NCBI RefSeq assembly: GCF_020169515.1
Contig: NZ_JAHMHW010000007.1
Coordinates: forward strand, 62,001-126,000
Length of the DNA stretch: 64,000 nt
DNA from: Paenibacillus vietnamensis
Lineage (GTDB): Bacteria; Bacillota; Bacilli; Paenibacillales; Paenibacillaceae
Reading direction: 5' to 3'
Shown here: positions 8,828 to 17,027 of the stretch, piece by piece
How the letters are laid out: each line of letters opens with the position of its first letter
Position numbering within the stretch: position 1 is the first letter of the stretch
Notes under the pieces: model-generated
Told to the model about the DNA's origin: nothing
The model's database searches: none
The model's input: the letters and a program-made list of their open reading frames with translations, nothing else
Program-made: the position numbers and the translations under genes

Positions 8828-9537
8828 TGGGCAAGGCGCTTTCTTCGGATTTTTTGAAAATACGCGGCAAAGGTCTCTGGTTTCTCGTCTTCCTCGGTCC
8901 GGCCGGACTCGTGGCGATGCAGGCGCTCAATTTCGGGCTTCGGTACGACTATTTGACGGAGCGGTATTCGGGGCGGCTTTGGGAGACGCTTCTTGAAAAT
9001 ATTCTGATGTTCGTCCCGATTGCGCTTTATTTGGGCATTACGCTGGTGGCTTCGCTGCTGGCCAATGTCGAGCATCACACGAACGCCTGGAAGCAGCTGC
9101 TCGCGCTGCCGATTGCCAGAAGCGCCGTATTCGGCGCGAAGTTCGCGCTTTGCTTTCTGCTGCTGGCCGTCTCCTGCTCGGTGCTCGCTGTCGGGACGAT
9201 CGCGCTTGGCCTCAGCCTCCGGTTCGGCACGGACATTCCGTACGGTGACATTCTCAGGCTGAGCTTCATGCCTTTCCTCGCCGCCCTGCCGGCGCTTGCG
9301 CTGTTCCTATGGCTGTGCATGACGATGAAAAACCAGGCCCTTCCTATTACGCTAGGTGTCGTGCTTGCGATTGGCTCCGTTTTTTCGTACAGCTTGTCGG
9401 AGTGGGTCCCTGTGAATTGGCCTCTATTCGGTTATCATGGAACTCATCCATGGGCCTTTGCGGGGGCCGGCGCGGCGCTAGGCGCGGTGATTTTGCTGGC
9501 GGGTCTTCTCCATTTCGGCCGAAAGGATGTGAATTGA
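8824..9537 (+). CDS. ABC-2-type permease subunit, first
   Basis: 237-residue membrane protein with about six hydrophobic helices (for example GLWFLVFLGPAGLVAMQAL, FVPIALYLGITLVASLLA and FALCFLLLAVSCSVLAVG). The cytoplasmic motif EHHTNAWKQLLALPIARS matches the E-x-x-x-x-x-W-K-x-L-x-x-x-P signature of lantibiotic-protection permeases (SpaE/NisE/BcrB-like). The ATG overlaps the ATPase stop, so expression is coupled. It probably pairs with the next gene as a heterodimer. Confidence 0.88.
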   Translation: MMGKALSSDFLKIRGKGLWFLVFLGPAGLVAMQALNFGLRYDYLTERYSGRLWETLLENILMFVPIALYLGITLVASLLANVEHHTNAWKQLLALPIARSAVFGAKFALCFLLLAVSCSVLAVGTIALGLSLRFGTDIPYGDILRLSFMPFLAALPALALFLWLCMTMKNQALPITLGVVLAIGSVFSYSLSEWVPVNWPLFGYHGTHPWAFAGAGAALGAVILLAGLLHFGRKDVN

Positions 9538-10289
9538 TGATGTCCGGCTTCCTTCGATTGGCCGCTTCGGAGCGGCTAAAGCTGGCCAAATCGCCGATCT
9601 GGCTGCTCATTCCGCTGAGTCCGCTGCTATCGCTGGTGATCGGCCTGCTCGTCAATCTGGATGAGTTCGGCCAGGCGGATAACGCCATCAAGTATGAGGT
9701 GCTTGTCTCGGCGATGGCGGCCTTTCATGCGATGCTGTTTTTGCCGATTTTGACCGGCATCTTCTCCGCATTCGTGTGCAGGTACGAGCATGCCGGGGGC
9801 GGCTGGAAGCAGCTGCTGGCGATGCCGGTGTCGCGGACGGGGCTTTATTTTGCGAAGTTTTTGACCGTCGGGGCGCTGCTGGCGATTGCTCAGCTGCTGT
9901 TTCTGGGCGCGGTTGTCGCTGCAGCTTTTTATCAGGGGCTTGGCGATGGCGTGCCGTGGGGCATGCTGCTGACCAGCGTGTTCAGCGGCTGGCTGGCCTG
10001 CCTTCCGCTTGCCGCGCTGCAGCTGCTGGTCTCCGTAGGCTGGAGCAGCTTCGCCGCCCCTCTCGTCATCAACGTGATGCTGACGGTGCCGAACATGCTG
10101 GTGCTGAACTCGGAGCGGTTCGCTCCCTTTTATCCGTGGGCCCAGCCGATGCTGGCGATGCTTTCCTTTGGCGATTCCGAGCTCGGGAGGCTTGCGCTTC
10201 CGCTGGAGAACGTGCTGATCACCGTGACGGGCAGCTTCGTTGTATTTTTGGCCGCGGGGCTGGTTTATTTTAACCGGAAGGAGGTTTAG
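9537..10289 (+). CDS. ABC-2-type permease subunit, second
   Basis: 250-residue homologue of the preceding permease, with about six membrane helices and the same cytoplasmic motif (CRYEHAGGGWKQLLAMPVSRT). The start overlaps the previous stop by one base; a second ATG lies one codon further. It is the last gene of the RR-kinase-ATPase-permease-permease operon. A long tandem repeat array, not a simple terminator, follows the stop codon. Confidence 0.88.
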   Translation: MMSGFLRLAASERLKLAKSPIWLLIPLSPLLSLVIGLLVNLDEFGQADNAIKYEVLVSAMAAFHAMLFLPILTGIFSAFVCRYEHAGGGWKQLLAMPVSRTGLYFAKFLTVGALLAIAQLLFLGAVVAAAFYQGLGDGVPWGMLLTSVFSGWLACLPLAALQLLVSVGWSSFAAPLVINVMLTVPNMLVLNSERFAPFYPWAQPMLAMLSFGDSELGRLALPLENVLITVTGSFVVFLAAGLVYFNRKEV

Positions 10290-10324
10290 CCGCCCCTTTG
10301 GAGCTGGCGGGCCGGCTCGGGGTT

Positions 10325-10806
10325 GCGGAAGAACGCTAATTTCTAGCGTTGTTCCGCCCGGGCGGGTTACTTGGGGAGTAATAGCGATACGTTTTAGCTT
10401 TGTTCGCGGCTGGGGCGCTCGCATGTGGGGGTGTCGGGACGGCTGCAGGGCGGAAGAACGCTAATTTCTAGCGTTATTCCGGCGGGGCGAGTTACTTGGG
10501 GAGCAATAGCGATACGTTTTAGCGTTGTTCGCTGCCGGAGGCGCTCGCATGGGGGTGTCGGGACGGCTGCAGGGCGGAAGAACACTAATTTCTAGCGTTG
10601 TTCCGCCCGGGCGGGTTACTTGGGGAGCAATAGCGATACGTTTTAGCTTTGTTCGCGGCTGGGGCGCTCGCATGTGGGGGTGTCGGGACGGCTGCAGGGC
10701 GGAAGAACGCTAATTTCTAGCGTTATTCCGGCGGGGCGAGTTACTTGGGGAGCAATAGCGATACGTTTTAGCGTTGTTCGCGGCTGGGGCGCACGCATGT
10801 GGGGGC
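10325..10806. repeat. tandem array of a 125-bp unit (3.9 copies), built as an ABAB duplication
   Basis: Units start at GCGGAAGAAC at 10325, 10450, 10574 and 10699, so the periods are 125, 124 and 125. Units 1 and 3 share GTTCCGCCCGGGCGGGTT and AGCTTTGTTCG. Units 2 and 4 share ATTCCGGCGGGGCGAGTT and AGCGTTGTTCG. The array therefore arose by duplicating a 249-bp dimer. Each unit can form a hairpin around AACGCTA-ATTTC-TAGCGTT (imperfect in unit 3) and a weaker second one around AGCGATACG and CGTTGTTCGC. It fills the gap between two convergent operons; short ORFs through it only reflect the repeat. Confidence 0.93.
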
Positions 10807-10830
10807 CCGGCAGTCGGGTCGCCCCAACAC

Positions 10831-10874
10831 AAATGGCTTGGCCAGAGGCGTACCCGCCCCCTGCCAAGCCATTT
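10831..10874. terminator. stem-loop between convergent operons
   Basis: A 12-bp perfect stem, AAATGGCTTGGC with GCCAAGCCATTT, directly after the stop codon of the ABC exporter on the minus strand. There is no clear T run on either side, so termination is likely but not certain. Confidence 0.5.
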
Positions 10875-10877
10875 CCC

Positions 10878-12596
10878 TTACCTGCCGCCGAACTGAGCCT
10901 GATGCAGGCGGCTGTATACGCCGCCGGTCGCGACGAGCTCGTCGTGCCGCCCCTGCTCGGTGATGCCCTCCTCGGTCACGACGACGATGCGGTCCGCATT
11001 TTTGATCGTCGCCAACCGGTGCGCGATCACAAGCGTCGTACGTCCGACCGACAGCTCGGCCAGAGACTGCTGGATCGCCGCTTCCGTCTCCGTATCAAGC
11101 GCCGAGGTCGCTTCGTCGAGAATGAGGATCGGTGGATTTTTCAGAAACATCCGCGCGATCGCCAGCCGCTGCTTCTGCCCGCCCGACAGCTTCACGCCGC
11201 GCTCGCCGATGACCGTGTCCAGCCCATTCGGCTGGGCTTGAATGAACTCCTCCAGCCGCGCCCGTCTGGCCGCCGTCCAAATTTCCTCCTCCGATGCGCC
11301 AAGCTTGCCGTATACGATGTTCTCCCGGATCGTTCCGGCGAACAGGAACACGTCCTGCTGCACGATTCCGATCTGCTTCCGCAGCGACTCCAGCTTCAAA
11401 TCGCGGATATCGTGGCCGTCGATGATAATGCTGCCGGCCTCCGCTTCGTAGAAACGGGGCAGCAGGCTGCACAGCGTCGTTTTGCCGGCGCCGGACGGGC
11501 CTACGAAAGCGATGGTCTCGCCAGCGCGAATCGTCAGGCTAATATTTTGCAGAACCTTCGCTTCGCCCTCGTACCCGAACGTCACATTGCGATACTGAAT
11601 ATCGCCGTGCAGACGGTCCACGTGAACCGCATCCGGCTTATCCGACACGTCGGGAGCCGTCTCCATCAGCTGCATGAAGCGCTTAAAGCCGGCAATCCCC
11701 TTCGGATAACTTTCAATAACGGCATTAATTTTCTCGATCGGCTTGAAAAAAATATTCGTCAAAAGCACAAATGCCAGAAACTCCCCGTACGCAAGCTCCC
11801 CTTGGATAACGAACCAGGTGCCGGCGATCAGCACAAAAATCGAAACGAGCCGCATCAGCATGTACGTGATCGAGGAGTTCAAACCGATAAGCCGGTAAGA
11901 AAACAGCTTCGCGTCGCGAAAGCGCAAATTGTCCGCCTTGAACAGCTTGCCCTCGTGCTTCTCGTTTGAAAAAGCCTGAACGACGCGGATCCCGCCGACC
12001 GTATCTTCAACGCGGGCGTTGAAATTGGCCATGTTCGAGAACAGCGTGTCGACCGCTTTGGTCATTTTGCCGTTGAAGTACAGCACCAGCCAAATAATGA
12101 CCGGAACAATAATAAACGTCAGCACCGCCAGCTCCAAATTAATATAAGCCATAATGCCGAACGCCCCGACCAGCGTCATCGCCGCGATGAACATATCCTC
12201 GGGCCCGTGGTGGGCCACCTCCCCGATCTCGAACAAATCGGTCGTCAGCCGCGAAATGAGATGCCCCGTCTTCGTATTGTCAAAAAAACGGAAGCTCAGC
12301 TTCTGCACATGATCGAACAGCTTCTTGCGCATGTCCGTCTCAATGTTGATTCCGAGCATATGGCCGTAGTAGGTGACAATGTACTGTAAAAGAGTATTAA
12401 TGCAGTAAACAATTAACAATATTACACTAGCCGTCACGATGAGCCCCCAGTTCCTATCCGGCAACAGGGTATCGATCAGATAGCTGACGGCGAGCGGAAA
12501 GCCCAGCTCCAGCACGGCAAGCACGACCGCACAAAAGAAGTCGACCAGAAACAGCTTTTTGTAAGGCTTGTAATAGGAAAAAAATTGACGAAGCAT
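10878..12596 (-). CDS. ABC exporter, fused membrane and ATPase domains (MsbA/LmrA/YfiB-like)
   Basis: 572 residues. A type I exporter membrane domain with six helices (about 15-310) is followed by an ATPase domain with Walker A GPSGAGKTT, Q-loop IGIVQQDVFLF, signature KLSGGQKQRLAIA, Walker B ILILDEATSALD and H-loop VIAHRL. It is a half-transporter that should work as a homodimer; the substrate cannot be read from sequence. The ATG at 12596 has AAGGAG six bases upstream; longer in-frame starts lack this. A strong promoter and a Fur-like dyad lie just upstream, so iron-responsive control is possible. Confidence 0.9.
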   Translation of the reverse strand: MLRQFFSYYKPYKKLFLVDFFCAVVLAVLELGFPLAVSYLIDTLLPDRNWGLIVTASVILLIVYCINTLLQYIVTYYGHMLGINIETDMRKKLFDHVQKLSFRFFDNTKTGHLISRLTTDLFEIGEVAHHGPEDMFIAAMTLVGAFGIMAYINLELAVLTFIIVPVIIWLVLYFNGKMTKAVDTLFSNMANFNARVEDTVGGIRVVQAFSNEKHEGKLFKADNLRFRDAKLFSYRLIGLNSSITYMLMRLVSIFVLIAGTWFVIQGELAYGEFLAFVLLTNIFFKPIEKINAVIESYPKGIAGFKRFMQLMETAPDVSDKPDAVHVDRLHGDIQYRNVTFGYEGEAKVLQNISLTIRAGETIAFVGPSGAGKTTLCSLLPRFYEAEAGSIIIDGHDIRDLKLESLRKQIGIVQQDVFLFAGTIRENIVYGKLGASEEEIWTAARRARLEEFIQAQPNGLDTVIGERGVKLSGGQKQRLAIARMFLKNPPILILDEATSALDTETEAAIQQSLAELSVGRTTLVIAHRLATIKNADRIVVVTEEGITEQGRHDELVATGGVYSRLHQAQFGGR

Positions 12597-12659
12597 CGTA
12601 ACTCCTTCTCTGTCAGGCACCGCGGACCGAACCGGCCGCGGCAGCCGCATGCAGCTCAT

Positions 12660-12674
12660 TGATAACCGTTTTCA
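12660..12674 (-). promoter_or_regulatory. Fur-box-like 7-1-7 dyad at the exporter transcription start
   Basis: TGATAACCGTTTTCA matches the 7-1-7 Fur consensus (TGATAATNATTATCA) at 11 of 14 positions. It lies where transcription from the promoter at 12680-12708 should begin, a good place for a repressor. Other metalloregulators of the family (Zur, PerR) use similar dyads. Confidence 0.35.
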
Positions 12675-12679
12675 ATTAA

Positions 12680-12708
12680 ATCATATCCAATCTATTTAAC
12701 GCTGTCAA
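12680..12708 (-). promoter_or_regulatory. sigma-A promoter of the ABC exporter
   Basis: Read on the minus strand: TTGACA (12708-12703), 17 bases, TATGAT (12685-12680). This is a near-consensus promoter, about 85 bases upstream of the exporter ATG, and its -35 overlaps the fdhD stop codon. Confidence 0.72.
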
Positions 12709-13532
12709 TTAGCAGCCTCCGAATCGATAGCGATCCTCTCGGGGTGCGTATATACATTCATCTCGCCGCCGCGGATAAAACCGACGCACGTAATGCCGAG
12801 ATCCTCCGCAAGGCGCAGCGCAAGGTCCGTCGGCGCCGACTTGCTGAGCAGGATGCCGCAGCCGATTTTGGCCGTTTTCAGCACGACCTCCGACGACAGC
12901 CTGCCGCTGAACGCGATCACCTTATCGCGGGTCCTTAATCGCCGCAGCAGGCAGTAACCGAACAGCTTATCCAGCGCATTGTGGCGCCCGATATCGGTCC
13001 GCACCGCCAGCAGCCCGCCCCCGGCCGTGCCGATGCCCGCATTGTGCACGCCGCCCGTGCTGCGGAATTCCGCGGAGCTGTCCTGCAGCTCCTGCATCAG
13101 GCGTAGACATTGCTCAGGCTCGATCACCGTGCGGGTCATAATCGTCCTTGCAGTGAGCATGTCGTTGTGAAAATAAAACTGCCGGCTCTTCCCGCAGCAC
13201 GAGCCGATCACCCGCTTCGCATAACGGTCGATGCCCGATTCGTGCTTGTGCGCGAGTTCCGCATAAGCAAAGCCGGTATCTTCGTCAATGACCAGCGATT
13301 TCACCTGCCCCGCTTCGCGGATCACGCCCTCCGACGCCAGAAAGCCGATTACCAGCTCCCGCAGCTCGGAAGGCGAGCAGACGATCGTTGCGAATTCTAC
13401 GCCGTCAAGCCTGATCGTAAGCGGAAATTCCGCGGCGATCTCATCCTCCCGTTCCGTCAGCCCGCTGCCGTCGTATTTGAGTATCGTCCATCGCGTCGTG
13501 TTCGGTTTCGATAATGGCTCTTGCTCCTCCAT
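12705..13532 (-). CDS. fdhD: FdhD, formate dehydrogenase accessory sulfurtransferase
   Basis: 275 residues with the FdhD landmarks: EFPLTIRLDGVEFATIVCSP, ELVIGFLASEG, the catalytic cysteine loop GSCCGKS (adjacent cysteines rather than the CxxC of E. coli), TGGVHNAG, RTDIGRHNALDK and FSGRLSSEVVLKTAK. FdhD passes sulfur from a cysteine desulfurase to the bis-MGD cofactor, which formate dehydrogenases need for activity. It lies 27 bp downstream of the molybdoenzyme gene on the same strand, so the two form an operon of enzyme and maturase. GGGAGGAG precedes the ATG. Confidence 0.95.
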   Translation of the reverse strand: MEEQEPLSKPNTTRWTILKYDGSGLTEREDEIAAEFPLTIRLDGVEFATIVCSPSELRELVIGFLASEGVIREAGQVKSLVIDEDTGFAYAELAHKHESGIDRYAKRVIGSCCGKSRQFYFHNDMLTARTIMTRTVIEPEQCLRLMQELQDSSAEFRSTGGVHNAGIGTAGGGLLAVRTDIGRHNALDKLFGYCLLRRLRTRDKVIAFSGRLSSEVVLKTAKIGCGILLSKSAPTDLALRLAEDLGITCVGFIRGGEMNVYTHPERIAIDSEAAN

Positions 13533-13559
13533 ACCGCCGCTCCTCCCCGTCGTCCGCCC

Positions 13560-15914
13560 CTACACGGGCGGCTCCAGCTCCAGCTCGTCGATCCGCTTCT
13601 CCGCGTACCGCGTATCCTTCAAGGCATGATACGTATCCGCACGCTCCACGACGACCGAAGCGTTGTATTCCGGTATGCCGGCTTGCGGCTCATAGACCCC
13701 TTTGGCGAACAAGCCGTTTCCCTCCGGCCAATACACCTCGATGTTCCCGGAGGCGATGTCCGCCAGCTTCGCCCTGCCGTGGAACACGCCGCTCCGGTTG
13801 TACGCGACGACGGCGTCGCCCTCCGCAACCGCGAGCGCCGCCGCATCCGCGCGGTTCATCAGCACATCGTAACGGCCGGCCCCGTTGAAGGCGTCTTTTT
13901 CTCCGTAGATCATCGAGTTAAACTGCTTGCCACGCCGGGTCGTCGCATAAAAATGACCCTCCGGCTTGCGCAGCTCCGGCAGCTCGATCGCCATGAGGCG
14001 GCCTTTGCCGTCGGAGGTCGGACAAATGCCGTCTTCGCACAGCCAGGCTCCTCCCCACTGAAAAAAATCGCCCCGCTTGCCCAGATGCTGCACCCCGTCA
14101 TAATTAGGCGCGGCCTCCGCTATTTCTCGCCGCACCGCCGCGGCATCCCGGAATTCAATCCGCTCCCGCAGCTCCGGCTTGATCCGCGCGGCCAGGTCCG
14201 CATAGATTTCCCATTCCGCACGCGCCTCTCCGATACGGGGACCGTCGATGGCCGGCGAATAATACACCATCCGCTCCGTCGAGGTCGAGGTGCCGCCGCC
14301 CGGCTGCTCGTACCGCGTCATCGCAGGCAGAACGATGACCTCCTCCTGCGCATCAAGCAGCGTCGAGCTGTTCAGCACGATGTCCTGATGCACCCTCATC
14401 TCGACCGCCTCCAGGCACTGCCTGACAAAATCCGGCTCGGGCATCGTCTCGATGAAATTGCCGCCCGAGGTATAGAACAGCTTCAGCTTCCGTTCGTTAT
14501 GATGCGGCAGGAGCGCATTTTCCAGCGAGACGCCCACGATATCCCCCTGCCATTCGGGCAGCTTAAATCCCCAGACGCTCTCGACTCTTGCGATATCCGC
14601 TCCTTTAAACTCTCCGCCCGGCAGGCTGAAAGGGTCGGCTCCCATCTCCCCCGAGCCCTGCACGCCGCTGTGCCCGCGGATCGGCATCAGGCCGCAATGT
14701 TCGCGCCCGAGAAAACCGCGCAGCAGCGCCAGATTCGCCACCTGCGAAATATTGTCCGCGCCGAACCGGTGCTGCGTCAGCCCCATGCTCCAGACGAAGA
14801 CGGCGGACTTCGCGCCGGCCAGCAGCTTCGCAAGCTCCAGCATCCGCTCCTTCGTCAGCCCGGAGGATCGCTCCAGCGGCTCCCAGCTTTGGCTCGACAC
14901 GTGAGCCTTCAGCTCCTCATAGCCTTTTGTATGTCCGCTCACAAAAGCATGGTCAATAGCCGACCCCGGCCTCTCTTCCTCCATCTCAAACCAATGCTTC
15001 ATCACGCCGTGCATGAATGCGATGTCGCCGCCGATATTCACCTGATAGAAATCGTCCGCCAGCTTGGTGCCGAACAGCGCCGATTCCGGAATGGACGGAA
15101 TCCAATACCCCTCCATCGCCGGCTCACGGTAAGGGTTGATGACGATGATCCGGGTCCCTTTTCGCTTGGCCGCATACATGTATTTGGTCGATACCGGCTG
15201 ATTGTTCGCCGCTACGCTGCCCCAGAACACGAGCACATCGGTGCCGATCCAGTCCTTGTAGCTGCAGGACGAAGCGCCGATCCCGACCGAGCGCTTCAGC
15301 GCCGTTTTGGAGGGGGAATGGCAAATCCGCGAAGCGTTGTCGATGTTGTTCGTTCCGATCAGCCGCGCCGCTTTTGCCGCCACATAATACGATTCGTTTG
15401 TAATGCCGCGCCCCGTCAAATAAAAAGCCAGCTGCTTCGGATCGATTCCCCGCGCCTTCGCCGCAATGCGGTCCACCGCCTCATCCCAGGACAGCCTGCT
15501 GAAGCTGCGCTCCCCTTTGCGGCGGATGAGCGGATACGGCAGCCGTCCAAGCTTGCGCAGCTGCGAGCTGTCCAGCTTTCGGAGCTCATCGATGTCTGCG
15601 TGCAGCATCTCCGGCTTGATCGCCGGCATCGTGTTCAGCCTCAGCACGTTGAGCCGCGTCGTGCACAGGTGCGGACCGTCGAGCGTCCGGTCGTACAGGC
15701 CGGATACGCCAAGCGCGCAGCCGTCGCACACCCCCTGCGTCAAGATCCGGTACGCATACGGCAAATTATCCCGGTTTTCCCACGCAACCTTCATCGTATC
15801 CCGGATATGGCGCGGCTTGATTCGCCCCAGTCCGAACGGCGCCTTGCTCACCCACAGGCTCGGATCCGGCCTCTTCGGCAGCTTGATCGGCCCCGTATGC
15901 AATGTTTTCCTCAT
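13560..15914 (-). CDS. FdhF/YdeP-family molybdopterin oxidoreductase
   Basis: 784 residues. The length and the RILTQGVCDGC...PHLC N-terminus (cysteines 63, 66 and 84) fit the FdhF/YdeP branch of bis-MGD oxidoreductases. The metal-ligand position is cysteine 198 in SRICHSPS, aligned with the selenocysteine loop (R-V-U-H-G-P-S) of E. coli FdhF. Other landmarks are YLTGRGITNESYY, the MGD-binding GADNISQVANLALLRG and RGHSGVQGSGEMG, and a C-terminal dinucleotide-binding domain (FNSMIYGEKDAFNG). It probably oxidises formate or a related small molecule in the cytoplasm. ATG 15914 is preferred: GAGGTGG lies eight bases upstream, whereas an in-frame GTG lies inside that site. FdhD follows as maturase. 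Confidence 0.9.
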   Translation of the reverse strand: MRKTLHTGPIKLPKRPDPSLWVSKAPFGLGRIKPRHIRDTMKVAWENRDNLPYAYRILTQGVCDGCALGVSGLYDRTLDGPHLCTTRLNVLRLNTMPAIKPEMLHADIDELRKLDSSQLRKLGRLPYPLIRRKGERSFSRLSWDEAVDRIAAKARGIDPKQLAFYLTGRGITNESYYVAAKAARLIGTNNIDNASRICHSPSKTALKRSVGIGASSCSYKDWIGTDVLVFWGSVAANNQPVSTKYMYAAKRKGTRIIVINPYREPAMEGYWIPSIPESALFGTKLADDFYQVNIGGDIAFMHGVMKHWFEMEEERPGSAIDHAFVSGHTKGYEELKAHVSSQSWEPLERSSGLTKERMLELAKLLAGAKSAVFVWSMGLTQHRFGADNISQVANLALLRGFLGREHCGLMPIRGHSGVQGSGEMGADPFSLPGGEFKGADIARVESVWGFKLPEWQGDIVGVSLENALLPHHNERKLKLFYTSGGNFIETMPEPDFVRQCLEAVEMRVHQDIVLNSSTLLDAQEEVIVLPAMTRYEQPGGGTSTSTERMVYYSPAIDGPRIGEARAEWEIYADLAARIKPELRERIEFRDAAAVRREIAEAAPNYDGVQHLGKRGDFFQWGGAWLCEDGICPTSDGKGRLMAIELPELRKPEGHFYATTRRGKQFNSMIYGEKDAFNGAGRYDVLMNRADAAALAVAEGDAVVAYNRSGVFHGRAKLADIASGNIEVYWPEGNGLFAKGVYEPQAGIPEYNASVVVERADTYHALKDTRYAEKRIDELELEPPV

Positions 15915-16047
15915 ATCCAATTCCACCTCGCAGCTTATCGTATTCCAAACGCAAACGGCTGTTGCTATGCATGACCGTTAGCTGCATCGAAAAATGAACG
16001 AACGGTACTAGAACTTCTTGCGAATGCTTCGTTATGCGGCTCTTAGA

Positions 16048-16061
16048 AGAAAACGTTTGCA
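16048..16061 (-). promoter_or_regulatory. cre-like dyad upstream of the molybdoenzyme operon
   Basis: On the minus strand TGCAAACGTTTTCT fits the catabolite-responsive element pattern (TGWAANCGNTNWCA) apart from positions 3 and 14. It lies about 135 bases upstream of the start codon. CcpA control is plausible but untested. Confidence 0.35.
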
Positions 16062-16133
16062 AAAAACTAATTTAGGATGTGAACATTAAATGTGCTTAGT
16101 TTTACCTTATCCTACACCGATCCGGGAGAGGAG

Positions 16134-16322
16134 ATAAATGGGTTAAGTGTATCTATTTGCGGGCATATCGGTCATTTCATAAAAAATAACTGGATTTCAT
16201 GTATCTAAATCGCAGCTGAGCGAGCCAACCCGATCATTTCGGCCGAATTTCATACCAGAAATACAGTTATTTTCACCAAACGGCGTTATCCCGAAATAAT
16301 AGATACACAAAATCCAGTTATG
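16134..16322. repeat. dispersed palindromic element, copy C
   Basis: Forward units from 16134 and 16184, inverted units at 16244-16273 and 16293-16322. Core anchors at 16139, 16191, 16265 and 16316 give steps of 52, 74 and 51. The second forward unit is nearly identical to both forward units of copy D. It sits in the ~500-bp gap between the molybdoenzyme start and the IF-3 paralogue stop. The only other thing I see there is the cre-like dyad. Confidence 0.8.
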
Positions 16323-16432
16323 ATGTCCAAAAAAGACGGCTTCTGGACGGCTGAATCGGAAATATCTATTCCCCTCTAAGGCTTCATTCAGCGCCCTGCA
16401 CTGAATTTATCCAGCAGCCTCGCTCCACCGGC

Positions 16433-16936
16433 TCACAAAGGAATCAGCTGAACCGCCGCCTGCTTGCCGCTGACCTGGATGCCCGTTTGCTTCCGGCCGC
16501 TCTCCGCCAGATCCTTGACCAGCCGCTCCAGCAGCTCCTTCGCCTTTGCGCCTTCCTTGCCCTGGATGCGCACGACGAGCTGGACGCCGTTGCCCGATCC
16601 AAGCAGCTTGGCCGCCTGGCGCAGCTTCGTATCGTAATCGTGCTCCTCGATATGAGGCGTCAGCCGCAGCTCCTTCACCTTCGCCGGCTGCTGCCCCTGC
16701 GCTTGCGCTTTGGAGCGTATCTCCTGGCCGGCCTGCTGCTTCGCCTGCCCTTTGGCGACAAGCTTGCACGGAGGCGGACTGCTCATCAGCGACGTGCATA
16801 CGAGATCCGCCTTGAGCTCCCGCGCCTTCGCCAGCGCCTCATCGCGCGACACAATGCCGAAATCTTCGCCGCGGAGGCCGGTCAGATGAACCTCGGAGGC
16901 GCGTATTTTTTCATTCATGATGATCGAAGATGACAT
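16433..16936 (-). CDS. divergent paralogue of translation initiation factor IF-3
   Basis: About 167 residues with the IF-3 order: N-terminal MNEKIRASEVHLTGLRGEDFGIVSRDEALAKA, then SPPPCKLVAKG, a linker, and the C-terminal domain KVKELRLTPHIEEHDYDTKLRQAAKLL (in part) with RIQGKE. It differs from housekeeping IF-3 at important places: the usual D-Y-G-K-F-R/K-Y/F-E-Q after the Cys-Lys is replaced by AKGQAKQQ, and the R-G-R-E motif is QGKE. It stands alone, without rpmI or rplT, so it is probably a second copy with an altered role. Start at the ATG 16936 after GGGAGCGG; ATG 16918 is possible. Confidence 0.82.
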   Translation of the reverse strand: MSSSIIMNEKIRASEVHLTGLRGEDFGIVSRDEALAKARELKADLVCTSLMSSPPPCKLVAKGQAKQQAGQEIRSKAQAQGQQPAKVKELRLTPHIEEHDYDTKLRQAAKLLGSGNGVQLVVRIQGKEGAKAKELLERLVKDLAESGRKQTGIQVSGKQAAVQLIPL

Positions 16937-17027
16937 GCTCTTTACCGCTCCCTTACCGGAAATATAGAAAACAGCAGCCGGCAAACGCCAGCCGCTGTCG
17001 CTTCCTTTTTTCTATTATACTCCATTT

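Noticed and set aside
10325..10806. CRISPR array
   Set aside because: The whole 125-bp unit repeats with no unique spacers, and there are no cas genes.
10240..10867. Several short similar reading frames on both strands
   Set aside because: They are translations of the 125-bp tandem repeat; identical frames recur only because the DNA does.
13521..15974. 817-codon plus-strand open frame
   Set aside because: It is antisense to the molybdoenzyme, whose frame shows clear family motifs; the Arg/His/Leu-rich composition is typical of GC-rich antisense shadows.
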